Both the position numbers and the translations under genes were made by a program. Under the pieces are notes generated by a model, which saw only the letters and a program-made list of their open reading frames with translations, did no database searches and had not been told where the DNA came from. Shown piece after piece: positions 42,727 to 54,320 of a stretch of DNA of 64,000 nucleotides. Source of the DNA: Rhyacophila brunnea (lineage: Eukaryota > Arthropoda > Insecta > Trichoptera > Rhyacophilidae). Position 1 is the stretch's first letter, and each line of letters begins with the position of its first letter. Location: positions 1,612,001-1,676,000 of the forward strand of contig JAGYXB010001010.1 of the NCBI GenBank assembly GCA_022495005.1, read 5' to 3'.

Positions 42727-43044
42727 CAAATTTATTACATTGTGATCTAAGTAAGTCTTTTCTGAGGAGTGCTGCATTAACAATTATGACATTTGGCTAC
42801 AGTTTGTCGATAGATGTTACTATAAAGAAAATGATAAATTTATTCTGTAATCAAATGAATATTTTCAATTTACTATAGTGACCATGAGTAGACAGCTTAA
42901 AAAAATATGTTGTATTTTAATAAAAATATGGTCAAATTTGATTATTATTATGTTATTAAATATCAGTAGAGACTGTTTATTTATTCAATACAGTTGCACA
43001 TATTTTTAAAACAATACTGATATATAATATTATGTTACAGAAAA

Positions 43045-46000
43045 TTAAACTCCAGTATTTTGTTTAATCCATTCCCTAACTGCTCCGACGTCACAGTATA
43101 CTCCCGGGTGATTTGCCCTGGCACATCCAGTCGAAAATGAAACAATTCCCGCTTGCATTCCATTTGAGAGAACTAGAGGTCCACCAGAGTCACCCTGTAG
43201 GAAAAATTGAATAGTATAGTTACAAACTTATCAATGCACTTTAATTAAAATTACATATCGTCATTCTCCAGCAATACCTCAAGACCATACTTGATTATGT
43301 ATTCAAGTAAGTCATGGGATTGACCGTGTGATTGCAAAGTGAGAAACCCTATAAAAGATTTTTCGAGGGATAGTTGCATTTTTCAATCTACACCACTTAT
43401 TTCACTATCCATATTATAGTAGGTAGTAAAATATTATGTCGGAAAGTTGATCGATGATATACATATTGGATTGAAACGATAAGCAAGTAGAGTAACGAGT
43501 GTTGCCTCCCCGCCATGTTTAGTAGTATCTGTAGAGGTTTACTCAACCCTACAACTGACGCATTATTATCTATGCTCATTTATATAGCATAGATAATAAT
43601 ACGAACAGGAAATAACTTTATTATGACAAATTATTACAAAACCAAAAAATGCAACCACTGTGTATCATTCCTTACTACCCAAAGCACCATATCATCACAC
43701 ACTCAACGCAACTTTCCAAAACATATAACATTATCACCGGTGCCATATTCAGCATCTTCAGAGAAACTCCCAATATTATATCTACTGCATTTTATAACGA
43801 TGTATTTTGCAACACCACACCGCTCCGTCTCTTTTTTGCTTTGCGCCATATTCTCCAAAGTTAGGGCGTAGTACGATAAATATTTATAATTTTATTATAA
43901 TGCAATAAAACATAAGTTTAAGATTTCTAGACAAACTGAACAAAAATACGAAGATAATGAAAATAATAACGGATTCTTAATATTATTCTATATTATTCTG
44001 AGATCTGCATGACAAAAAGCTATTTTTAAGAAATAAACTAATATGTTAGTCTAGTTTCTCTTTACTCAGGCCACGATGTGAAATTGCGTGATATTGCGCG
44101 ATATTAGTGCTATTTTATTTTGTAATCGTTAAGAAGTTGTTATAGAATGCAATATGTACGTATGAATAACTGTTCTTAATATTTTTCCACTAGAATTAGG
44201 GTGTCAGATACTATTTTTTTCATTTAAAAATAACAATTTATTAGATTAGCATATTATTATGTTTTACTGCATAAATAAAATTCAAAATAGCTATACTTAA
44301 ACAAATAGCACTACGGTTATAATTCGGAATATCGCGCCGCAGCCCGACTAATATTATATACGGCTTAATAATATAATTATTATAAATAATTTTCTTAAAT
44401 AAACTCTTTAATTTATTTTGTTAATTTTGTAACATCAACAGCTAAATATTTAGTAAAATTTGAAATATTTTGTTCAATTTCTAAGCACATAGGTACATGT
44501 TCAAGTTTGAAAAAGAATACTCTAATTTTTAAATGGTCAAATAGTGAGTGATTTAATAAAAAAATACTGTATGCAAACCTTGCATGTGCTTTTACCACCC
44601 TCCTTAAATCCAGCGCATATCATGCGAGGTGTGATTGGCTGTTTGGATTTCTCGTAGTCTTCAGCACATTCGGCTCTGTCTACTATAGGAAGCGTTGTGT
44701 CACGTAAGGTGTTTGAAGAATGGCCATTTTCCTTGAAGAATGATTATAAATATAACGTATATTATTTTTATTTATCATTTACGATGTTGTTTCAAAGAAT
44801 TATATATATTTCCTAATTATTTTTTTAATAAAAAAAATACTTTTTCTTTAATATACTTAGTGAGAGCTACAAATTAATATTTAGTCTAGTTGTGGTATAA
44901 ATACGGAAGAAACTTTAAAAATCGTATTATTATTTATTTTCTATTACACAGATTAAAACATGGACCCTAAGTAAAAGAGAGATCCAGAAACTAAGAGTAG
45001 CACAACGTGAAATAGAGAGGTGCATACTGGGCATAACGCGAAAGGACAAAAAGAGGAATGAGTGGATAAGGAAGCAGACAAGGGTTTGCGATATAATAGA
45101 GTTTATTTAAAGCCTTAAATGGAGATGGGCTGGACACATAGCTCGAAGAAAAGACAATCGTTGGACAAATCTAGTCATCCAGTGATATCCAAGAAGTACA
45201 AAACGTCCATAAGGTAGACCTAGAAACCGCTGGATCGATGAAATGATAAAGTTCTGTGGAAGTACATGGCAACGCAACGCACAGAGCTGAGAGAAGTGGA
45301 AGCAGCCAAGAGGCTTTCATTCAGCAGTGGATTGATTCAGGCTGATGATGATAATGATGACACAGATTATACATAAGTACTAGTAAACAAATTCAAATTC
45401 ATAGCATACATACTTATTAACATAATATATACAATTGAAATTTGAGAGAACACAATATGAAATAATACTTAAAAGAAAGAATGTATGTATCTAGGTATAT
45501 GTCATTTAAAAGGGAGGCGTATAATTCTAAAAGCCGATAAATCCACATAATAATATATAAAATAACTTCCAAAATCCACCAAGAGCATTTGAAAAAATGT
45601 TTAAAAAAAGTTTAATACGTCCATAATTCGATTAATTATTATACAATTTTATATGTATTATATTAACTGAATTACAGGAATTAATGGCAACTGAGATAGG
45701 GCATATTTGATTTAATTTAACAGTGTAATAGAATTGAAATAATCTAACACTAAAAACTTGAAATACAAAAACGTCATTTACTGCAAACATTGAATTTTGG
45801 ATTTAAAAATATCTCAAATAAGTAATTAATAAAGCTATACTTCAGTTGAGGCATGGTGTTTTTAGATCGTGGCTAGGCGATGCGTGGATTGTGCACATGA
45901 CGCGTGCCGAACGAAATATAATTTGTCATAAAAATCCAACATGCGTCCATTTGTTATTATGTTTATTGTTATCTTACTAATCATAATAGTACATTCATTG

Positions 46001-49000
46001 ACATGTTTTCTTTTTAAAGTATATACGTAAAGTTTTTAAGTCATCTTTAAACGATTTAAGAATATTTTCATCCGACACCATCACAAAACAAATTGACGTG
46101 CGGATACCTCGACTATCAGTCTCCGATTGGCGACTAGTGAGAAATTTCATCGCATCTACTGTTGAAAAGTATTTGCCGTTTCACTGAAGTACGCTCTTAA
46201 TATTTATTATACTAATCTCTTTTTTATATTATTGATAGCTGAAGTACCCGGTTTCGCACAGGGTCGCTTCGTGGTTATATTTAACTTAGATATTTAAAAA
46301 ATAATAAGAGGTAATTATTTTTTTAATATTAAAATATCTGTGTTATACAATATGGCAATATGAAAATAATTCTAATAGGAGTAAAGGTCAAACAAAAGAC
46401 CACTAAATTAAAATCGAATCCAAAATATGCAAACGTTATCTCTATATATATAAAAATCTCGTGTCACGATGTTTGTGGTCGAACTCCTCCGAAATGGCTC
46501 GACCGATTTTTATGATTTTTTTATATATATTTGTTAGGTATGAGAATAGGTCAACAAGTATATTTCATACCGCTAGGTGATTAGGGTATCTCTATCCAGA
46601 AAAATTTTCTTTTATTTTTTTGACAATTTTTTTTTTGTATTTTTTTTATTATTTGGCATAATAAAATACCTATACCCCAAATTTTCACCCTCCTACCCCC
46701 CACCCTCCTATTTTTTAATCGCGATTTTATTATTTTTGTATGAACAAATTTAACCGTCGTTCGTATTTCAAACAGAACGAAATTATTTATGTTGTTGAAT
46801 GACAGATGGCGCTACGTCCGAGAAGAATTCAAGAGAAGCGTCGCGTCATTTTGACATTTCATTCGGCATATCACAACGCAGTGCGTGCAAAATTTTGTAC
46901 GATTTATTTTAATTTATCTATTTTTATGTGCGTGTATTACAATGCCAGTAAGATGCAAGGGGGGCCATTTGAGCCGTCGAACGAATAAAGCAACAAACAT
47001 GCGAAATAGTAGAGCAAAAAGAACAGACGAACAAATCCAACAAGATAACAAAAACGTGCGTGTAAGCATGTCGCAATTGCGTGCATCTCAATCACAAGAG
47101 GCACGAGCTGAACGAAATCAACAACGACAATTGGAACGGAGCCAAGCGCGCCGGTTCGTAGTTAACACACGCAGAGCAAATGACCGACAACGCCAACAAG
47201 TACATCGAACATTTAACATCCGCTTCGTTCCTTCGTCTCGCATTCGAGTACGAGCCAGATATTGAATATTCCGCTCATCCGAAAGTGCTGATTGGTGCTA
47301 TGGACAAAGAATGTCCCCATTGTCATGCGTTCAAATTCAAACATGAGTCAGCCGGGATGTGTTGGGCATCAGGAAAAGTGCAACTACCAGAAATTGAGAT
47401 ACCAACAGAACCATTGAACGGCTTGCTCATCGGCACGGTTCCAGATTCAAACCTGTTCCTGAAGTCCATTCGCACATTCAATTCATGCTTCCAAATTACT
47501 TCGTCCGGAGCAACAGATGACGAAGGTTACATCGCAATCGGATGATTAGTGTAGGAACCATACGAATAAAAGAAGATATAATGAAGAAGAAGAAGAAGAT
47601 GGTTGTACTAATTCAGAAACCTTCGCAGGTGTTGGCACAACCACTAACGAAAGTTTCATCGCAATCGGATGAATGGTATAGGGACCATACAAATAAAAGA
47701 AGATAGAATGATAAAGAAGAAGAAGAAGAAGGAGATGGTTGTACTTAATCAGAAACCTTTGAGGGTGTTAACACAACAACTGACGAAGGTTTCATCGCAA
47801 TCGAATGAATGGTATAGGAACCATACGAATAATGTATAAAGTATAAAGAATAATGTATAGTATAGAAACCATAAGATATAATGAAGAAGAAGAAGAAGAT
47901 GGTTTTACTAATTCAGAAATCTTTGCAGGTGTTGGGAAAACCACTGACGAAAGTTTCATCGCAATCGGATGAATGGTATAGGGACCATACAAATAAAAGA
48001 AGATAGAATGATGAAGAAAAAGATAGTTGTAGTTATTCAGAAACCTTTGCGGGTGTTACCACAACAACTGACGATGGTTTCATCGCAATCGGATGAATGG
48101 TACAAGAACCATACGAATAAAAGAAGATATAATGAAGAAGAAGTAAAAACCTTTGCGAGTGTGTGTACGATAACTGACGAAAGTTTCGTTGCAATCGGAT
48201 GAATGGTATAGGAACCATACAAATAAAAGAAAACAGAATGATGAAGGAGAAGAAGATGATGATTTTTTAATTCAAAAACCTTTGCGGGTGTGCATACAAC
48301 CACTTAAAAAAATTTCATCGCAATCGGATGAATGGTATAGGAACGCATACGGGACAGACAGAAAGACAGACAGACAAACAGGCGTACAGACAGACAGACA
48401 TTCATTTTATATATAAGATATAGCCTATACTCTTCACCGAAGTGCAAGCAATAAGTTAACAAAGTTTTATCGTAATCGGATGAACGGTATGGCAGTGCAT
48501 TCAATACGAACAAACAAACACACAAACACACAAATATTAATTTTTATATATTAGAAGATTAGATATTGTACCGGTTAAATATTTTATGTGACATTCAAAG
48601 TATAATTTTATTTCCTACCTCTGTTTTACCCCATCCGGAGACAACGACATTTGTCCCTTTAGGAACAGTTGATCCTGCTGCGACCAGAGGTATTATTTTG
48701 ACAGTTTTATTATCAGGAACTATATCTTTGGGAAGGTAGATAATAGCTACATCATAATCAAATCTTATTGTTTTGTTAAACTGTGGGTGAAGTTTGAATA
48801 TCTTTGACGAATAAGTTGTCCCTCCGCTTCCTAACTTTGAGCTTCCAATTCGAATGACAACTGATTTCGCGCTAAAAAATATAAATTTAAAATTATAAAT
48901 GATAAAATGGTACATAGATATTTCAAAATAAGATATTGTGGACGTATCCTAATCAGTAGCGGCACCTCTAACACACTGCACTCCTTACAATTTATAACAT

Positions 49001-52000
49001 AAATATAATAATTATTCCCTGAATGCGCGACATTGGCATTCTTCACAACCATTTAACCATTTATAACTCATTAATACTAAAATTCCCTATGATTTCAGTA
49101 TAAACTTTAGCTGTGAATATTTAATTACACAGTTATATTGTATACGTCTCGGCGTAATACCAATTAATAAAGAGAACAGTTCACGAAATACTATTTTTTA
49201 TATAAGTAAAAATCATTGTAGTTTTTTTTTAACATGTGACAGTTTTGTAAGACATTTTGGCTTTTCTTTGCCTCAATATATGTTAAAATGATAATTGTTA
49301 AACATACAAAGTGAAAATAAATAACTAACATACAATGATTTGAGTTACCCTATCTCCACCCGCCATGTATATGCAGTCAGACTAATGTAGCAACCATGCA
49401 CCTTAGTGCTTAAAGAAAAAGTTTTTTTGCTACTGTTCGGTTATACCGGAGGCAGCGGAAAACGCATTTTGAAAATAGCCGATAAACTGGATTATTTGTT
49501 AGGTTAACCTAACCAAACCTAACCTAACCTAACCCAACCTAACCGAACCTAAACTAACCCAAACTAACAAATAATCCAGTTTATCGGCTATTTTCAAAAT
49601 GCGTTTTCCGCTGCCTCCGGTATAACCGAACAGTACCGTTTTTTTTGTAAAATAAAAAGATTTTTGACTTGCTCTGCTGTCATTTATCTTTAATGACATG
49701 AAATTTCCTCTGTACTCGTGTACTGAAACTCTGCCGAAACAGGAATCAGGCGTTAAAAGTGATGAATCTAAGGAGGGATCGGAATTATTCCGTCCTCCAT
49801 ATGATGCAGCAAATTTTTCAAATGCCTCAACGTTGGTCTTGGTTCAAGTTGACGTAGCCAATCGGGCCCGTGTGTAGACGGATCCTGGCAAACAGCTCCA
49901 TTCGGTCAGATCCCATCAACGGGCAGTCACAGAGGACAATGAATACACCTTGACTTTCTCTACAGAGTCCATACCATATTGCTTACTGGATTCTAGAATG
50001 CAATACCTACGTCTAAAGGCAGGACAAATAAATCACATATTTTAAGGGCCGGAGTGCTAGGTAAAGGAAAAAAATAAAATTAAGGGTACTGTTCGGTTAA
50101 AGCGGATACAGCGGAAAACGCATTTTGAAAATAGCCGATAAACTGGATTATTTGTTAGGTTAACCTAACCAAACCTAACCTAACCTAACCTAACCTAACC
50201 CAACCTAACCTAACCTAAACTAACCCAAACTAATAAATAATCCAGTTTATCGGCTATTTTCAAAATGCGTTTTCCGCTGTATCCGCTTTAACCGAACAGT
50301 ACCAAATTAAGAGTACGATTAAGAATATTAAGAATGTATTTGCAAGCTTATCCTAGATAATAATATGTAGACTTTGTAGGACACACATATAAGTATGTCA
50401 TTATGATCCCATGTCTTTTCTCATCTAATAAATTAACATTTTATAACCACCTAAAATATGTGAAAGTTTAACTGCCGATAACGCGTTAATACGTGAGTAA
50501 TGACACAAATTCTTACGTTAATTACACCAATTAACTAATTGGCGGCATTGAACTAGTTAATACCATAAAAGAGCATTTTTGTAAATGTGGTCATGTAAAA
50601 AGTAGAATTAAGTCATATACATCATACATTGTGTTTTCAAATTCTATCATGGCAAATACGGAACGCTCGTTTGCAAACTCCATTGAATAATTTACCGACT
50701 ATAACTTTTCATTTAATTATTAATTGAAATCAGTTGAATTAGATTGGAATAGGCGTGTGTTGACAATATAATATTTTTATATAGTTCTACAATCACGGAC
50801 ATTATTTGATATATTATGCTAAATATGGCTTTATTGTCAATTTCGACATGAAAACGTTTAAAACATTACTTTTTTATGGTATTAATAAATTTTATGTGGT
50901 TATTAAATTTTAATTTACAAGATGAAAAAAGACATGGTGTCATAATGACATATACGTTTGTCCTATAATGTCCATAAATAGATTATCTAGGCTAAGCTTG
51001 AAAATATACTGCATTTTTTTTGTTTTCGACCCTTAAGTAAAAAAGATTTTTTTTTTTTTTTGAATTATTAATAACCATGTCCTTGCTTTTTCGTACAAGG
51101 TGGTTGTTAGTAATTTAAAGAAAATTAAAACCTACTTTTCCATGCAGTGACTAGCTGTAAGTATCCATCGTTTACTAATAATGGATCCTCCACATGTGCT
51201 GCGATGACTGACTTTATCCATGACAAGACTAACTTGATGAGGGTGCTTTTTGATTGTTGTCTCTTCGCCACCTACAATCTTTTCAATCTCAGTCTTATTC
51301 ATGCTTTCTTCTTGCCCAACTCGTAGAAATCCTAATCAAAAACCATAATAATATAATGCATGTAATTAAAAAAATAAATAGAAACAAAATTTATAAAATT
51401 ATAATAATAAAGGGTACTTTTTAAGCCCGATAGAACTTGAAATTGCACAAAAATAACACATAATTTTTTTTTTTTTAATTCAGAAGATCAAAATGTGGCA
51501 TTAATATTTGAAAATGGTTTCGGACACAAAGCCACCGCAATTTTTCTTGATGAAGCGCATTTTGGACGTCCAATTTTGGGCCCGTTTTTTCGACAAATGT
51601 TGGAATATTATTAAGAATAACATGAACATTGTTGGCTTCCAAGGCATCAATTATTGCTGCTTTATCAGCATAAATCACTTACTTTACGTAGATTTACAAG
51701 AAATATAATCCTGATAAATATAAACATCACGAAATCTCGCCAAATTTTGATTTCAATAAGTCGATGGTTGCAGTCTCCGTATAGTACCATCCTGTTAAAA
51801 CTGCATCTTGTCCGAATTAAAGTCATCCATATTTAAAAAAAATGATTATTTCAAATGAAATGTAATGATCTCCATTGACGATAATACAAAATCCAACCTC
51901 ATATTTGAAGAAATAAGGTATGATGATGCCACCAGCATATAAACTGCACCAAACGGTGCATTTTTGTGGATGTAATACATTAAATAGGTACGTAAAGTTT

Positions 52001-54117
52001 CTTCTGGATTGATGTCACTCTAAACGCGCTAATTATTCTTATTAAAAAACCCGTTCTAAAAATGAGCCTCATCGATGAACGTAATTTTGTAGTAAAACAA
52101 CGTATACAGGTTGCGAAAATTGAGGAATGATTTTCTGAAAAAGTAGATTTTGATAAATTCGTAGGGTTGTTCAAGAACGAATCGATTCATGATGGTTTTC
52201 CAGACTATACTGATCACAAATGTAAAAAATTGAGCGCTGTATCACAATTCAGTTTGACTGTTACCCCTTACGTAAGTTATATTACCTAATACATTCACTG
52301 CTGACCAGTTATTTACTTTTTAATTACCACATTTTTATATCTAATAGCCAACCACTTGAAACTGCGCCAGTCGCAGTGTTAGTACTAAATGAGTTAAGCA
52401 ACAAAAAAACACCCATCATAAAAGACATAAAAGGCGACCAACCCTATTGGATTAATTTTAAATTCATGCTGGGAATATGTGTTTCAACGAAACACTACAA
52501 CCACCTACTACACTCACCCACCAGTGAATCGAGAGTGGGTGAGATGGTGATATGGGTAGATATTGAAACATCAGAAAATTAATAGTCTTTAAGCTAAAAT
52601 AATCTTTTCCAATTAAACTAATAGGTTTGATTGGAATGTAAGAATAAGTTAAAACAAAACACGGTTTAAATAAAAAAAAATGATGGTCAACCTGTTGTTA
52701 GTACACAATGGTTATAATACATAAATAATGTTCATTGCTGATTGCATCAGTAATGAAAATATTATATTCAATATATTAATATTATATTCGATGGCAGTTT
52801 CGGGTTATAAATACAACTTTATGATGACACAAAGATAGCTTATTTATTTTCCAATACTGAAAACTAAATAATTTTGTAACTAACAAGATATAGCAAAAAG
52901 AGGGGGCTTGCATTTTGTTTATTTATTTAGTTTTAATAATATTATATTGATTAATTAATTTTATTGGAAATATTTAATTCTGCAGACTCTTAGAACTATT
53001 TTAACTTACTAATATATTTATATAAATTCTTTTTCTTTTCTTTCGACCATGTCCGATCCTAATAGGATCATATGGGCCTCCACAGGGTAGAGGTTTGTAT
53101 TAACAGATTTTGTTTTTTTACGAGGAATGGATGTTAGCCATTTGCTCAACCTATTAGGTCCATACCCTGACAGACACAAATTGAAAAACAATATGTGTAC
53201 TTGCCAGACTCCGGATTCGAACCTGGGACCCACGGCGTAATAGTCCAACGCTTAAGCCGCGCGGCCACCGTTGGTATCATATTATAATGATTAATTAATT
53301 TTATTGGAAATATTTAATTCTGCAGACTCTAAGAACTATTTTAACATAATAATATATTTATATAAATAGATAATTTAAACTATCTTACAAATAAAACGAG
53401 TCATATTTTTTATTTAATTCACTAAAAATTCATGCATCTAGCCGATGTGAAATTTTAAGAATTCTACAAGAAATCCGGGAGGAACCCATCCTGTCCGAAT
53501 TATATATCTCGCTTTCTCGTATATTTTCTTGTTATGTATCTATTGTTGTCAGCATTTATGTATTTTTTATCTATTTAATGACTATGTTTATAATTATTGT
53601 ATACATCATATTTTATTATGTATTATGGCAGATTGGGTAATAACTAATGACTATATTGTCAAAATACTCTGTTCAGGAAAGGAATAAATTAAATCGATAT
53701 TGGACCTGTTTCGTATATTTTTCAGTACCTAATGTTAATGAAGCCTTCATTGGATAATAATATTATATATGGAATAAATTTAAGTAATATAGTTATAATA
53801 TAATTAATAATAAGGATACTTATACCATTTGTAAAAGATTTATATAAAACAATACAAACACTTGTTTTCTATGGAAAACTCCAATAATTAGTGTTATATT
53901 AAGTAACCCTCAAGTAGTTAAATCCATTAATATGAAATGCGATCATCTCTATACCTTCATTGAGGAATAATAATCCAAGACTAGCGTTTTAGAATAATGA
54001 AAACCGTAAGACAATAAGTATGAAATATTGTTGCTCTTGTATGATAAGAGTAATAATAAAAATATAATTACCATGAGTACAGCTCAAGAACGCAATGACT
54101 AGCAAGAGACGAAACAT
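43045..54117 (-). CDS. Serine protease E, non-trypsin pocket (Ser189/Ser216)
   Basis: Secreted S1A protease of 265 residues. Exons are 54072-54117 ([16 protein letters not shown]), 51136-51331, 48619-48871, 44579-44731 and 43045-43194. Activation IEK/IVGG. The His motif is TASHC, Asp102 is in DYDVAI and Ser195 in GDSGGP. KSTCK gives Ser189, so it is not a trypsin; VSFSTG gives Ser216 and PGVY keeps Gly226. Chymotrypsin-like specificity with a slightly narrowed pocket entrance is predicted. Exon 3 has one more codon than in D. This is the longest gene of the array, its introns swollen by a Helitron fragment, a LINE, two palindromes, mariner remnants and a SINE. It is paralogous to F over the whole unit, flanks included. 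No stop or frameshift is seen. Confidence 0.87.
43531..43601 (+). repeat. Right arm of inverted repeat around exon 5 of E
   Basis: Pairs with 42655-42726. Its end also forms a small perfect hairpin (ATTATTATCTATGCT against AGCATAGATAATAAT). In intron 4 of gene E; the equivalent in F is at about 57030-57098. Confidence 0.65.
44955..45362 (+). mobile_element. LINE 3'-end fragment
   Basis: The plus strand encodes [20 protein letters not shown], then [18 protein letters not shown], a stop, and [20 protein letters not shown]: the C-terminus of a common lepidopteran LINE family. It ends in GATTGATTCAGGCTGATGAT and a (GAT)n tail. Several stops. It lies in intron 3 of gene E, antisense to the gene. 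Confidence 0.75.
46243..48560 (+). repeat. Minisatellite-bearing repeat, invaded by a Helitron
   Basis: The first 195 bp match the complement of 755-955 (TGAAGTACCCGG..., GCACAGGGTCGCTTCGTGG). From about 47515 tandem units of about 100-165 bp, each with TTTCATCGCAATCGGATGAA, run to 48345, followed by a (GACA)n-like tract. A last diverged unit reaches 48490, then TTTTTATATATTAGAAGATT. Located in intron 3 of gene E. Confidence 0.75.
46439..47515 (+). mobile_element. Helitron fragment with helicase-like N-terminal coding region
   Basis: Starts TCTCTATATATATAAAAATC, a typical Helitron 5' end, exactly after CAAACGTTA in the host repeat, so it is an A/T insertion. Coding remnants in two frames: about 46942-47200 ([20 protein letters not shown]) and 47180-47513 ([20 protein letters not shown] and [20 protein letters not shown]). 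These match the N-terminal region of Helitron Rep/helicase proteins. Coding homology stops at about 47513 where the minisatellite begins; the replication-initiator and helicase domains are missing. Confidence 0.8.
49431..49635. repeat. Perfect 71-bp-arm palindrome with telomere-type core, copy 1
   Basis: Arms 49431-49501 and 49565-49635 are perfect inverted repeats (TACTGTTCGGTTATACCGGA at the outer end). The 63-bp centre is mostly CCTAA units (complement TTAGG, the insect telomere repeat). Flanked by poly-T tracts on both sides. In intron 2 of gene E. Confidence 0.9.
49636..50084. other. Spacer between the palindromes, probable LINE remnant
   Basis: Less AT-rich DNA. The words CGGATCCTGGCAAACAGCTC and TCCGTCCTCCATATGATGCAG resemble, in the other orientation, parts of the LINE at 17100-18220 (CAGGGTCCGTCCTCACACGG). 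From about 50035 it aligns with the F unit at 59843. Confidence 0.4.
50085..50303. repeat. 73-bp-arm palindrome with telomere-type core, copy 2
   Basis: Arms 50085-50157 and 50231-50303 are inverted repeats with a single mismatch; the centre is again CCTAA units. Compared with copy 1 the outer arm reads AAAGCGGATACAGCGG instead of ATACCGGAGGCAGCGG, and both arms carry the change. TTAA lies at each side, and the F unit has no insert here. Confidence 0.9.
51420..52200 (-). mobile_element. Mariner-like transposase remnant
   Basis: The minus strand at 51475-51678 encodes [20 protein letters not shown] and [12 protein letters not shown], matching the C-terminus of mariner-type transposases. Upstream parts to about 52200 look like the decayed remainder. 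The shorter relative in gene F is at 61560-61980, so insertion preceded the E/F duplication. In intron 1 of gene E. Confidence 0.6.
52939..53367. repeat. SINE flanked by 89-bp direct repeats
   Basis: 52939-53027 and 53279-53367 are direct copies of the same 89 bp (GATTAATTAATTTTATTGGA, TTCTGCAGACTCT) with few differences. The SINE at 53044-53275 lies exactly between. In intron 1 of gene E. Confidence 0.85.
53044..53275 (-). mobile_element. tRNA-derived SINE (family 1)
   Basis: Full-length copy with head GGCCGCGCGGCTTAAGCG, B box GGTTCGAATCC, CTGGCAAGTACACATATTG and the common body. It has about 90% similarity by eye to 61006-61237. Confidence 0.8.
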
Positions 54118-54320
54118 TGTACAAACTTATTCTACAATACGACAGAAATTGTATTTATATAGTAATATTGAAAAACAGAAATGTTTTATCTATGAATAAT
54201 TATTATAATAATGATTATCATTGACTGGTATTATTTCAACTATCAGGTGTATAGTATTTAAAACAAATCAAACGGTTGCTAATAAAGAGTTCTTAATGCG
54301 ATAAAAATAATTTTACTGAA
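54118..54320 (-). promoter_or_regulatory. Promoter of protease E
   Basis: TATATAAAT at 54153-54161, about 40 bp before the ATG, and GATAA at 54300-54304 in ATGCGATAAAAATAA followed by ACTGAAG. Confidence 0.6.

Noticed and set aside
43623..43871. Overlapping open frames of 71 and 82 codons
   Set aside because: They are in intron 4 of gene E; the F counterpart at about 57120-57370 carries indels that break the frames.
49503..49563. Interstitial telomere or chromosome-fusion scar
   Set aside because: The CCTAA tract is short, degenerate and enclosed in a repeated palindrome present twice, so it belongs to the element.
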